DNA from: an uncultured Propionibacteriaceae bacterium
GTDB lineage: Bacteria; Actinomycetota; Actinomycetes; Propionibacteriales; Propionibacteriaceae
Assembly: GCA_937926975.1 (NCBI GenBank)
Contig: CALBCJ010000012.1
Span: 132,939 to 196,938 of the forward strand
Length of the DNA stretch: 64,000 nucleotides
Reading direction: 5' to 3'
Shown: positions 57,213-64,000 of the stretch, in pieces
Numbering within the stretch: position 1 is the stretch's first letter
How the letters are laid out: every line of letters begins with the position of its first letter
Notes under the pieces: model-generated
Told to the model about the DNA's origin: nothing
Seen by the model: only the letters and a program-made list of their open reading frames with translations
Databases searched by the model: none
Translations under genes and position numbers: made by a program

Positions 57213-58334
57213 ATGGCGATCTTCAGTGTCCCACTCGATGTGCTGCGGCAGCGGACCTCCATGAAGTGGACCCACTACCCGCCCGACGTCCTGCCGATGT
57301 GGGTGGCCGAGATGGACTGCCTGCCGTCGCCAGGGGTACGCCGGGCGCTGGCGCACGCGGTCGAGATCGGCGACCTGGGCTACCCCGGCTACGACGCGCT
57401 GCCCCAGGCCTTCATCCGGTTCGCCCGGGACTGGTGGAACCTTGACCTCGACGAGCAGCAGGTGATGCCCTGCTCGGACGTGGTCGGCGGAATGTCAGAG
57501 CTGGTCGACCGGCTCACCAGCCCGGGGGCGGAGGTCGTGATCGCCAGCCCCACGTACCCGCCGTTCCGGGTCACTGCCACCACCCGCGGAAGGCGGCTGG
57601 TCGAGGTCGCCACCACTGCCGACGGCCGGCTCGACCTGACGGCACTCGCGACGGCCTTCGCCCGGGACCGGGTCGAGGCCTTCCTGCTGTGCAACCCGCA
57701 GAACCCCCACGGTACGGTCCCGACCCTTGCCGAGCTGACCGCCCTGGCTCGCCTGGCGGCCGAGCACGGGGTCCGGGTGATCAGCGACGAGATCCACGCC
57801 CCGCTGGTCGCCCCCGGAGTCGTGTTCACCCCGTACCTGTCGGTGCCGGGGACCACGAACGCCTATGCCGTGGTCTCGGCGTCCAAGTCGTTCAACCTGG
57901 CCGCGCTCAAGGCGGGTCTGCTCGTGGCCGGCGCTGGTGCGGTGGACGAGATGCGGTCCTTCCCGTACGAGGTTCAGGCTGGCTCGTCCCACCTGGGCCT
58001 GATGCTGCAGGCCGCGGCCCTGGACCAGGACCGGGACTGGCTGGCCCAGCTCAACCAGGAGGTCGCTGAGCACAAGCAGCTGCTCGCCGAGCTGCTCGCG
58101 CCGCTGGAGCTGGCCTACCAGCCGAGCCAGGCAACGTACCTGGCCTGGGTGGACGCCTCGGCCACCGGGTGGGAGCGGCCGGCCGAGGACCTGCTGGAAC
58201 GAGGCCGGGTGGCGTTCAACCCCGGCACCGACTACGGGGCTGGCCACGCGAGTTGGGTCCGGGTCAACCTCGCCACCTCCCCCGAGCTGATCCAGGAAGG
58301 CGTCCGGCGGGTCGCGGTCGCGCTGGGACGCTGA
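57213..58334 (+). CDS. MalY/PatB-type PLP-dependent C-S lyase/aminotransferase
   Basis: 373 aa. PLP Lys225 in SASKSFNLAAL; NPQNPHGT and VISDEIHAPL bind the cofactor; MWVAEMD near the N-terminus is typical of MalY/PatB, which cleave cystathionine to homocysteine. Aminotransferase activity is also possible in this class. Monocistronic and divergent from the YciO gene. Confidence 0.9.
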   Translation: MAIFSVPLDVLRQRTSMKWTHYPPDVLPMWVAEMDCLPSPGVRRALAHAVEIGDLGYPGYDALPQAFIRFARDWWNLDLDEQQVMPCSDVVGGMSELVDRLTSPGAEVVIASPTYPPFRVTATTRGRRLVEVATTADGRLDLTALATAFARDRVEAFLLCNPQNPHGTVPTLAELTALARLAAEHGVRVISDEIHAPLVAPGVVFTPYLSVPGTTNAYAVVSASKSFNLAALKAGLLVAGAGAVDEMRSFPYEVQAGSSHLGLMLQAAALDQDRDWLAQLNQEVAEHKQLLAELLAPLELAYQPSQATYLAWVDASATGWERPAEDLLERGRVAFNPGTDYGAGHASWVRVNLATSPELIQEGVRRVAVALGR

Positions 58335-58358
58335 TCCCCGGCGCCTTCCGTACGCGCG

Positions 58359-58754
58359 TCAGCGCTGCTGCTCGATCTGAGCAGTCGCCCAGCCGCTGGC
58401 ACTCAGGCTGCGGATCCCGATCACGCTCAGGAAGACCGTCGGCACCTGAGCCCTGGTCTCGACCTCGATGACCGTCCCCCGGACCCGGACCGAGCCTGAC
58501 ACTCCGGCTGCGGCGAGGAACCGCTGGGCCCCGGCCGTCGCCCGGGAGCCGCTGTCGCCGTTGATCTGCAGCTGGGCGGCGCTGTCGGCCCCGGCCCGGG
58601 CGGCCTGCTGAGCCACCAGCTGCAGCTCTCGGGTGGTGGTAGCCCGGCGGCCGCCGTCAACGACCAGGCCGGCCACCGCGAGCAGGGCCACCATGGCTAC
58701 GGCGATGAAGACGGTGACCGACTGGCCGCGGTCGTGGTGTCGCTGTCTGGTCAT
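58359..58754 (-). CDS. TadE/TadG-like pseudopilin-type membrane protein
   Basis: 131 aa from ATG 58754 (AAAGGA upstream). RGQSVTVFIAVAMVALLAVAGLVVDGG is one N-terminal helix preceded by basic residues, the rest extracytoplasmic: the layout of TadE/TadG-like proteins (Flp pilus/tight adherence). No other tad gene is nearby, so a lone remnant or satellite of the pilus locus. Confidence 0.7.
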   Translation of the reverse strand: MTRQRHHDRGQSVTVFIAVAMVALLAVAGLVVDGGRRATTTRELQLVAQQAARAGADSAAQLQINGDSGSRATAGAQRFLAAAGVSGSVRVRGTVIEVETRAQVPTVFLSVIGIRSLSASGWATAQIEQQR

Positions 58755-58854
58755 GGGTGGGTCCTTTCTGGTTGGCATTGTCGCCCACTGACCGGCCTGG
58801 GCGCCAGAGCCTGGGCGAGGAGCACCTCGCTGCGCGGCTACTGGCCTGGCTGCG

Positions 58855-59457
58855 TCACCGGGACCTGGTCGCCCCGGGCAGCGGGCCGGTCACCAGGTGC
58901 TGCACCAGCGGCCCCAGGGCGACGACCAGCTGCCGCCGCTCCAGTGACGCGATCGGCTCGGTCCGCAGCAGGTACCGAGTGACGAACAGCCCACCCAGCT
59001 GCACCTCCACCAGCGCCACCCGCAAGCGCCGCTCCGCCTCGGGGCCGCCGATGGTGGCGCGCGACGCGACCAGGATCGTCTCGGCCAGGTGACCTACCAT
59101 CGCCTTCGCCAGCTTCGGAGAGGCCTCGATCGCCGCAACCAGGGCAGCACCGCCGGGTGACTCCCAGATCCGGGTCGCGGTGTCGACGAGCCGGTACCCG
59201 AGCCCCTCGGGCCCACTGTCGGCCAGGGCTGCGGCCACCCGGTCAGCGTCGTAGCGCAGCTCGGCCACGGCCAGGAAGAGGCCGTGCTTGTCGCCGTAGA
59301 ACCTTCGCACCAGGGCCGGGTCAACGCCGGCCTCGCGTGCCACCTGACGCAGCGAGGTACCGGCGTAGCCGTCGCGCTCGAAGGCCTGCCGGGCTGCCGC
59401 CAGGATCGCGGAGCGGGTGAGAGTCGGCCCTGGTCGGCGGCCTGTTCTGCCGGGCAC
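58855..59457 (-). CDS. TetR-family transcriptional regulator
   Basis: 200 aa from GTG 59457, chosen because TAGGGT lies 7 nt upstream; GTG 59466 is the alternative. N-terminal helix-turn-helix (TSLRQVAREAGVDPALVRRFYGDKHGLF, ~35-62); the C-terminal half is the helical ligand/dimer domain. It sits downstream of an ABC-2 exporter on the same strand and probably represses it in response to a drug-like ligand. Confidence 0.9.
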   Translation of the reverse strand: MPGRTGRRPGPTLTRSAILAAARQAFERDGYAGTSLRQVAREAGVDPALVRRFYGDKHGLFLAVAELRYDADRVAAALADSGPEGLGYRLVDTATRIWESPGGAALVAAIEASPKLAKAMVGHLAETILVASRATIGGPEAERRLRVALVEVQLGGLFVTRYLLRTEPIASLERRQLVVALGPLVQHLVTGPLPGATRSR

Positions 59458-59462
59458 GTAGG

Positions 59463-60551
59463 TCACCCTACCCGTCGTCGCACAGCGACCCAGGCCAGCA
59501 CCGTCGCCGCCAGTGCCGAGGCCGACACCACGGCCAGGTCTGACCAGGTCTGTGCCCATCCCCCACCCTGCACCGCGGCCAGCCCGGAACGGAACGCGTA
59601 CGTGGTCGGCAGTGCCTGGGCCACGGAGTAGAGCAGCGTTCCCTGGGCCAGGGTCAGGTCCGAGAAGCCGCCACCGACAAACCACGAGACCACCGCAACC
59701 AGCCCGGCCAGCGGCAGCACCAGGTAGTAGCGCCTGGCCAGCGCGCCGAAGAGCACCCCGGTCGAAGCCGCCAGCAGCGCTGTCGCCAGCCCCACCGCGA
59801 CCAGCACCGCTGGGTTGCCACGCAGCCGCAGGTCGGTCGTCGCCACCCCGACCCCAGCGACCAGGGCCGCCGAGCCCAGGGCTGCCGTCGCCGCAGACAG
59901 CACCGTGCCGGCCAGGACCTGCCAGGTCGAGGTGGGCGCGGCCTGCAGCACCCGGATGGTGCGGTCCTCGTCCTCCCGGGCGCTGCCGACTCCTCCCCAC
60001 AGCAGGCCCACGAAGACCAGGGCGTACCCCACCAGCGAGCCGGCGAACCAGCCTGGCCGGGTCAGCACCACCGGGCGGGGGTCGACCACGCCTCCGTCGA
60101 GCTGGGGCGCGCCCGCCTGGGTGGCGTTGAAGCGCTCTACGCCGCGCAGCAGCGAGAGCCGGATGTTCTTCTCCAGGTCCGCCATCGCGTTGTACGTGAC
60201 AACGTCGACGACGACCTCGCCGCGGGCCAGGGCCTGGTCGAAACCTGCCGGCAGGGTCACGATGGCGACGACCTCTCCCGAGCGCAGCATCCGCTCGGCC
60301 TGCACCGGGTCTCGGGTCTCGACCCGCAGGTACAGCGGCTCTCCGTCGCGGCTGGTCAGCGCCGCCTCGAACCGGACTACCGCGGGCGCCTCCGGCTCGG
60401 CGGCAACCAGGGCGACCGGCAGGTCCCGGCCAGTCGGGGTGAAGATCCACGAGGCCAGCGCCAGCAGCACCAGGGGCGCCGCCACCGACAAGACGATCTC
60501 GCTGCGGGTACGCCCGGCGACACGCAGGTTCTTGATCCAGACGCTGATCAT
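59463..60551 (-). CDS. ABC-2 type transporter permease 2
   Basis: 362 aa from ATG 60551, which overlaps the stop of permease 1 (ATGA); the longer open frame upstream is rejected. One N-terminal helix, a large extracytoplasmic domain (~45-180) and about five C-terminal helices, as in YhgE/DrrB-type ABC-2 permeases. Homologous in layout to permease 1. Confidence 0.88.
   Translation of the reverse strand: MISVWIKNLRVAGRTRSEIVLSVAAPLVLLALASWIFTPTGRDLPVALVAAEPEAPAVVRFEAALTSRDGEPLYLRVETRDPVQAERMLRSGEVVAIVTLPAGFDQALARGEVVVDVVTYNAMADLEKNIRLSLLRGVERFNATQAGAPQLDGGVVDPRPVVLTRPGWFAGSLVGYALVFVGLLWGGVGSAREDEDRTIRVLQAAPTSTWQVLAGTVLSAATAALGSAALVAGVGVATTDLRLRGNPAVLVAVGLATALLAASTGVLFGALARRYYLVLPLAGLVAVVSWFVGGGFSDLTLAQGTLLYSVAQALPTTYAFRSGLAAVQGGGWAQTWSDLAVVSASALAATVLAWVAVRRRVG
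59465..59470 (-). promoter_or_regulatory. Internal -10 box for the TetR gene (leaderless)
   Basis: Minus strand TAGGGT, 7 nt, GTG 59457; it overlaps the stop codon of the permease gene, allowing TetR to be expressed separately from the exporter. Confidence 0.45.
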
Positions 60552-61600
60552 GACCGGCTCCCAGCCGGGCACCGGCGGAGCAGGGCGGTCGCGACCCCCA
60601 GCGCCGCGATCACCGACCCGAGCGCTGTGAGGACGGTGATGAGTACCTCGTGGCCGGCGGGACCCGCGTTGACCAGGCGCTGGCCGGCTGTGAAGGCGTA
60701 CGTCGGTGGCAGGGCCTGGGCCACGGCCTGCAGGACTGGCGGCTCGAGCGGGACCGGAGCGAAGCCGCCGCCGATGAACCACGTCGCCAGGCTGGTCACT
60801 ACGCAGGCCAGGACGGCGGGCACGACCTTGCCCAGCCGCACCGCGAGAACGAGCCCCAGCCCAGCTGAGCCGACCACTGCCGCCAGTAGTGTGGCGGCGA
60901 TCAGCCCGAGGCTGCCGGACGGTCGGATCCCGATCCCGAGGCTCACGAAGCCCGCCGCCACCAGCACGCCTGGCACCGACTGCAGGCTCGCTGTGACCAG
61001 CTTGGCGCCGAGCAGGCCGGCGGTCGGGACCGGGCTGGTCAGCACCACCCGTACGGTGCCTTGCTCCCACTCCCGGGCGGTGGCGTAGGCCGCGTTGGCC
61101 AGGCCTGAGAACACGGCGACAAAGACCAGGGCTCCGGCGGCGAGGTATGCCTGGTCTGACGGGGTCAGCGGCCACAGGCCGCGCTCAGCCACGACTACCT
61201 GGGGTACCGAGGCCTGCTGGCGCTCGGCCGAGGCCAGCTCGGCGAGGACCGCCTGCTGGCGCAGCACGAGGTTCCGCCGGACGTCGTCGTTGCCGTACGG
61301 GGCGACCGACAGCACCAGCCGGCCGTCAACCGTGTCGAACGACCCGGCCACCTTTCCGCTGGACACCGCAGCGGCTGCCTCGGCGCGGGGCACCACGACC
61401 GTCCGCAGGTACGGCGACGCGGCCAGGGCGGCCCGGGTGGCGGCCGGCTGGTCGTCCACGACCGCGACGGTGTAGCCGCTTGCCACGCTGCCGGCCAAGG
61501 CTGGCAGCAGCAGCACCACCACCGGGACCAGGACCGAGACCAGGATCGCCTGCGGGCTTCGTCCCCAGCCCCGCAGGTCGGCCACGACGATCGACCTCAC
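60548..61600 (-). CDS. ABC-2 type transporter permease 1
   Basis: 350 aa from GTG 61600, 2 nt after the ATPase stop. Same layout as permease 2: N-terminal helix, extracytoplasmic domain (~45-160), then about six helices ending in LITVLTALGSVIAALGVATALL. The two permeases probably form a heterodimer exporting a lipophilic compound. Confidence 0.88.
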   Translation of the reverse strand: MRSIVVADLRGWGRSPQAILVSVLVPVVVLLLPALAGSVASGYTVAVVDDQPAATRAALAASPYLRTVVVPRAEAAAAVSSGKVAGSFDTVDGRLVLSVAPYGNDDVRRNLVLRQQAVLAELASAERQQASVPQVVVAERGLWPLTPSDQAYLAAGALVFVAVFSGLANAAYATAREWEQGTVRVVLTSPVPTAGLLGAKLVTASLQSVPGVLVAAGFVSLGIGIRPSGSLGLIAATLLAAVVGSAGLGLVLAVRLGKVVPAVLACVVTSLATWFIGGGFAPVPLEPPVLQAVAQALPPTYAFTAGQRLVNAGPAGHEVLITVLTALGSVIAALGVATALLRRCPAGSRS

Positions 61601-61602
61601 CG

Positions 61603-62340
61603 CTAGTCCCGCAGGTCTCGGCCGGTGAGGGCGAGCAGCACGTCGTCCATCGACGAGGCTCCCGCCGTGCTCGCCCGCAGCTCGGCGGCGGTACCCTCGG
61701 CGACCACCCGTCCGCGGTCCAGCACCAGCATCCGGTCGGCGAGAGCCTCGGCCTCGTCCAGGTAGTTCGTCCCCAGCAGCACCGCGTGCCCGTCGTCTCG
61801 CAGCTGCCGGACGTGCTGCCAGATCGCGACCCGGGTCTGGACGTCGATCCCGAGCGTCGGCTCGTCCAGCAGCACCACGGGCGGGTGGTGCAGGAGGGCC
61901 CGGGCCAGGTCGAGGCGCCGCTTCATGCCTCCGGAGTAGGTCGACACCCGGTCGTCGGCGCGGTCGTCCAGCCGTACCAGCTGCAGCACCTCGGTGATCC
62001 GTGCCGAGCGCCGAGCCCCTCGCAGGCCGAACAGGCTGGCGCTGAAGGCCAGGTTCTCGCGCCCGGTGAGGACCGGGTACAGCACCGGCTCCTGGAACAC
62101 CACCCCGACGCAGCGGTGCCCGGCCCGGCCGGCCCGGGCGAGGTCTTGCCCGGCGACCTCCACCCGCCCGGCGTCGGGTCGCAGCAGCCCGGCGGTGATG
62201 GCCAAGGTGGTGGACTTCCCTGCCCCGTTCGGCCCCAGCAGGGCCAGCACCGAGCCTGCGGGGACCTTGAAGCCCACCTGGTCCAGAACTGTACGGGTGC
62301 CGTACCTCTTGACCAGACCGTCCGCCCAGACCTGCTCCAT
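61603..62340 (-). CDS. ABC-2 type transporter ATP-binding protein
   Basis: 245 aa from ATG 62340; a longer frame to 62430 is less likely. Walker A GPNGAGKSTT, Q-loop VVFQEP, signature STYSGGMKRR (DrrA-like), Walker B VVLLDEPTLGID. First gene of ATPase-permease-permease-tetR. A typical antibiotic-efflux type operon. Confidence 0.92.
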   Translation of the reverse strand: MEQVWADGLVKRYGTRTVLDQVGFKVPAGSVLALLGPNGAGKSTTLAITAGLLRPDAGRVEVAGQDLARAGRAGHRCVGVVFQEPVLYPVLTGRENLAFSASLFGLRGARRSARITEVLQLVRLDDRADDRVSTYSGGMKRRLDLARALLHHPPVVLLDEPTLGIDVQTRVAIWQHVRQLRDDGHAVLLGTNYLDEAEALADRMLVLDRGRVVAEGTAAELRASTAGASSMDDVLLALTGRDLRD

Positions 62341-62503
62341 GCCGCCAGGTTGCGAGCCACGCCGGCCGCCGGCAAGCGGTGGGGACTTTCCTCCCCCTTC
62401 CTCGGCTCCCGGGAGCGGGTGCTCGGTCACCGGCTGGGGACTTCCGCCCGCCTGGTCGGTGCTGCCACTCTGGTCGACCGTAGCCCACCCGCTCCGGCCG
62501 CAC

Positions 62504-62509
62504 TAGGCT
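62504..62509 (+). promoter_or_regulatory. -10 box for pfp
   Basis: TAGGCT 34 nt before the ATG; the leader contains GAGGAG 9 nt before the start. Confidence 0.45.
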
Positions 62510-62543
62510 GGTCTCACATCTGGTACCGACGAGGAGTTCTGCC

Positions 62544-63770
62544 ATGGTCAAGAAGGTCGCCCTGCTCACCGCGGGAGGCTTCGCCCCCTGCTTGTCGTCC
62601 GCCGTGGGCGGGCTGATCGAGCGCTACACCGAGGTCGCCCCGGAGGTCGAGATCATCGGCTACCGGTACGGCTACCAGGGGCTGCTGTCGGGCCTGGCGT
62701 TCACCGTCGACGACACCGTACGGGCCAAGGCCGGCCTGCTGCACCGCTTTGGTGGCTCCCCGCTCGGCAACTCCCGGGTGAAGCTCACCAACGTCAAGGA
62801 CCTGGTGAAGCGAGGCCTGGTGGCCGAGGGTGAGGACCCGCTCAAGGTGGCCGCCGACCGGCTGGTCGCCGACGGGGTCGACGTGCTGCACACCATCGGC
62901 GGGGACGACACCAACACCACCGCCGCTGACCTGGCCGCGTACCTGGCCAAGCACGGCTACGGGCTGACCGTGGTCGGGCTGCCGAAGACCATCGACAACG
63001 ACGTGATCCCGATCCGGCAGTCGCTGGGTGCCGACACCGCCGCCGAGATGGGCGCCCGCTACAGCCGCAACGTCGTCGCCGAGCACAACGCCAGCGCCCG
63101 GATGCTGATCGTGCACGAGGTGATGGGCCGCAACTGCGGCTGGCTGACCGCCGCCACCGCCCGCAAGCACCACCAGTGGGTGAGCGAGCAGGACTGGCTG
63201 CCGGAGCTCGGTCTCGGCGCCGAGGCCTGGGACGTGCACGCGGTCTTCGTGCCGGAGGCGGCGATCGACCTGGCCGCCGAGGCTGACCGGCTGCGGGCGA
63301 TCATGGACCGGGTCGGCAACGTGACGATCTTCCTGTCCGAGGGAGCCGGGGTCAGCGAGATCGTGGCCGAGATGGAGGCCGCCGGCCAGGAGGTCGCCCG
63401 CGACGCCTTCGGCCACATCAAGCTCGACACCATCAACCCAGGCAGCTGGTTCGCCAAGCAGTTCGCCGAGAGGCTGGGCGCGGAGAAGATCCTGGTCCAG
63501 AAGTCGGGCTACTACTCCCGCTCCGCGGCGGCCAACCAGTTCGACCTCGACCTGATCCGGTCGATGACCGACCTGGCCGTCGACTGCGCCCTGCGCGGTG
63601 AGTCTGGCGTGATCGGGCACGACGAGGAGGACGGCGACACGCTCAAGGCGATCGCCTTCGACCGGATCAAGGGCGGCAAGGCCTTCGACATCACCCAGGA
63701 CTGGTACACCCAGCTGCTGGCCGAGATCGGTCAGCCGGCCCCAGTCCCCGCCGCTCCGGCTGAGCACTGA
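62544..63770 (+). CDS. pfp: Pyrophosphate--fructose 6-phosphate 1-phosphotransferase
   Basis: 408 aa. It reversibly phosphorylates fructose-6-phosphate using PPi in place of ATP. GGDD (119-122) and PKTIDND (147-153, catalytic Asp151) are the PPi-type signatures; ATP enzymes have GGDG and PGTIDND. MGRNCGWL and the rest of the PFK fold are intact. Reversible PPi-PFK is known from Propionibacterium, where it serves glycolysis and gluconeogenesis. GAGGAG leader. A strong hairpin follows. Confidence 0.95.
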   Translation: MVKKVALLTAGGFAPCLSSAVGGLIERYTEVAPEVEIIGYRYGYQGLLSGLAFTVDDTVRAKAGLLHRFGGSPLGNSRVKLTNVKDLVKRGLVAEGEDPLKVAADRLVADGVDVLHTIGGDDTNTTAADLAAYLAKHGYGLTVVGLPKTIDNDVIPIRQSLGADTAAEMGARYSRNVVAEHNASARMLIVHEVMGRNCGWLTAATARKHHQWVSEQDWLPELGLGAEAWDVHAVFVPEAAIDLAAEADRLRAIMDRVGNVTIFLSEGAGVSEIVAEMEAAGQEVARDAFGHIKLDTINPGSWFAKQFAERLGAEKILVQKSGYYSRSAAANQFDLDLIRSMTDLAVDCALRGESGVIGHDEEDGDTLKAIAFDRIKGGKAFDITQDWYTQLLAEIGQPAPVPAAPAEH

Positions 63771-63777
63771 GACCCGC

Positions 63778-63816
63778 TCGTCCAGACCGGGGCCGCACAG
63801 TCCCCGGTCTGGACGA
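63778..63816 (+). terminator. Strong hairpin after pfp
   Basis: Perfect 15-bp stem (TCGTCCAGACCGGGG / CCCCGGTCTGGACGA) with a 9-nt loop, 8 nt after the stop. Confidence 0.75.
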
Positions 63817-63909
63817 ACCAGCGGTGAAGAACGACAGGCTGCACTCCGACTCCCATGGCAGCCCGCCCAGCCTGACCACAGCCGGCCGCCTAGTCCCCGG
63901 TCTGGACGA
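63791..63909 (+). repeat. Duplicated ~26-nt element with ~93-nt period
   Basis: AGTCCCCGGTCTGGACGA at 63799-63816 recurs at 63892-63909, both preceded by GGCCGC; AACGACAGGCTG at 63830 recurs at 63922. So a ~93-nt unit seems to have duplicated and diverged. Confidence 0.65.
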
Positions 63910-63912
63910 CGA

Positions 63913-63962
63913 AGAGCGAGAAACGACAGGCTGAACCACAAGCCAAAGGACCTTCTCGCTCT
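63913..63962. repeat. Inverted repeat at the window end
   Basis: AGAGCGAGAA (63913-63922) pairs perfectly with TTCTCGCTCT (63953-63962) over a 30-nt loop. It may be a terminator of a gene beyond the window or an element end. Confidence 0.5.
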
Positions 63963-64000
63963 GAGGAGGAAGACCGGGGTTATAGCGAAGCGGCCGAGCC

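Noticed and set aside
60548..62569. Longer versions of the permease frames (to 62569 and 61175)
   Set aside because: The extra parts overlap upstream genes in other frames; overlapping ATG/GTG starts at 61600 and 60551 fit the operon.

Overview
This is a very GC-rich (roughly 70%) actinobacterial chromosome segment. The pyrophosphate-type phosphofructokinase (GGDD/PKTIDND signature), class I fructose-bisphosphate aldolase, fused MurA-HTH protein, LysX, DivIVA-type coiled-coil proteins and promoters made almost only of a -10 box point to a Propionibacteriaceae-like organism. That placement is inference from gene content; no 16S rRNA gene or other marker is present, and no tRNA, rRNA or CRISPR array was recognised.

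Layout. 1-4.8 kb: HTH-MurA, dihydrolipoamide dehydrogenase, a methyltransferase and glucosamine-6-phosphate deaminase. 4.9-12.3 kb: an AAA ATPase and a very large transglutaminase-like/DUF4011/SF1-helicase/nuclease protein that resembles known antiphage helicases and carries a frameshift in a G5 tract. 12.4-17.1 kb: lysX (lysyl-phosphatidylglycerol synthase fused to lysyl-tRNA synthetase), a DUF998-like membrane protein and an alpha/beta hydrolase, overlapping as one operon. 17.2-20.7 kb: a four-gene metal ABC importer behind DtxR-type and Fur-type palindromes. 20.8-27.0 kb: thrS, an esterase, a UvrA-like ABC protein and a class I aldolase whose promoter carries a second Fur/Zur-like box. 27.3-30.0 kb: a compact type VII secretion (ESX)-like cassette ending in a lipoprotein. 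30.3-37.9 kb: citrate fermentation (citMHS-type transporter, citCDEF) divergent from the citAB two-component system. 38-40.8 kb: a PanE-like reductase, an unknown protein and a MOSC protein. 40.8-48.4 kb: PTS EIIBC and an EIIA-HPr-EI fusion divergent from a GH2 beta-galactosidase. 48.5-54.2 kb: an ABC exporter, two long coiled-coil polarity-type proteins and a CHAD protein. 54.3-58.8 kb: LhgO-like oxidase, PPK2, a YciO-type protein, a MalY-like lyase and a TadE/TadG-like protein. 58.9-63.8 kb: an ABC-2 drug-type exporter with its TetR regulator, then PPi-PFK and terminal repeats.

How the genes fit together: citrate, beta-galactoside and PTS sugar uptake feed glycolysis through the class I aldolase and PPi-PFK, while PPK2 and CHAD belong to polyphosphate metabolism. 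The best candidates for follow-up are the frameshifted helicase-nuclease locus and its ATPase neighbour, a possible metal-controlled class I aldolase sharing an operator with the metal importer, the ESX-like cassette, and a recurring TANNNT-6/7 nt-A/GTG layout that predicts leaderless mRNAs for about a dozen genes.
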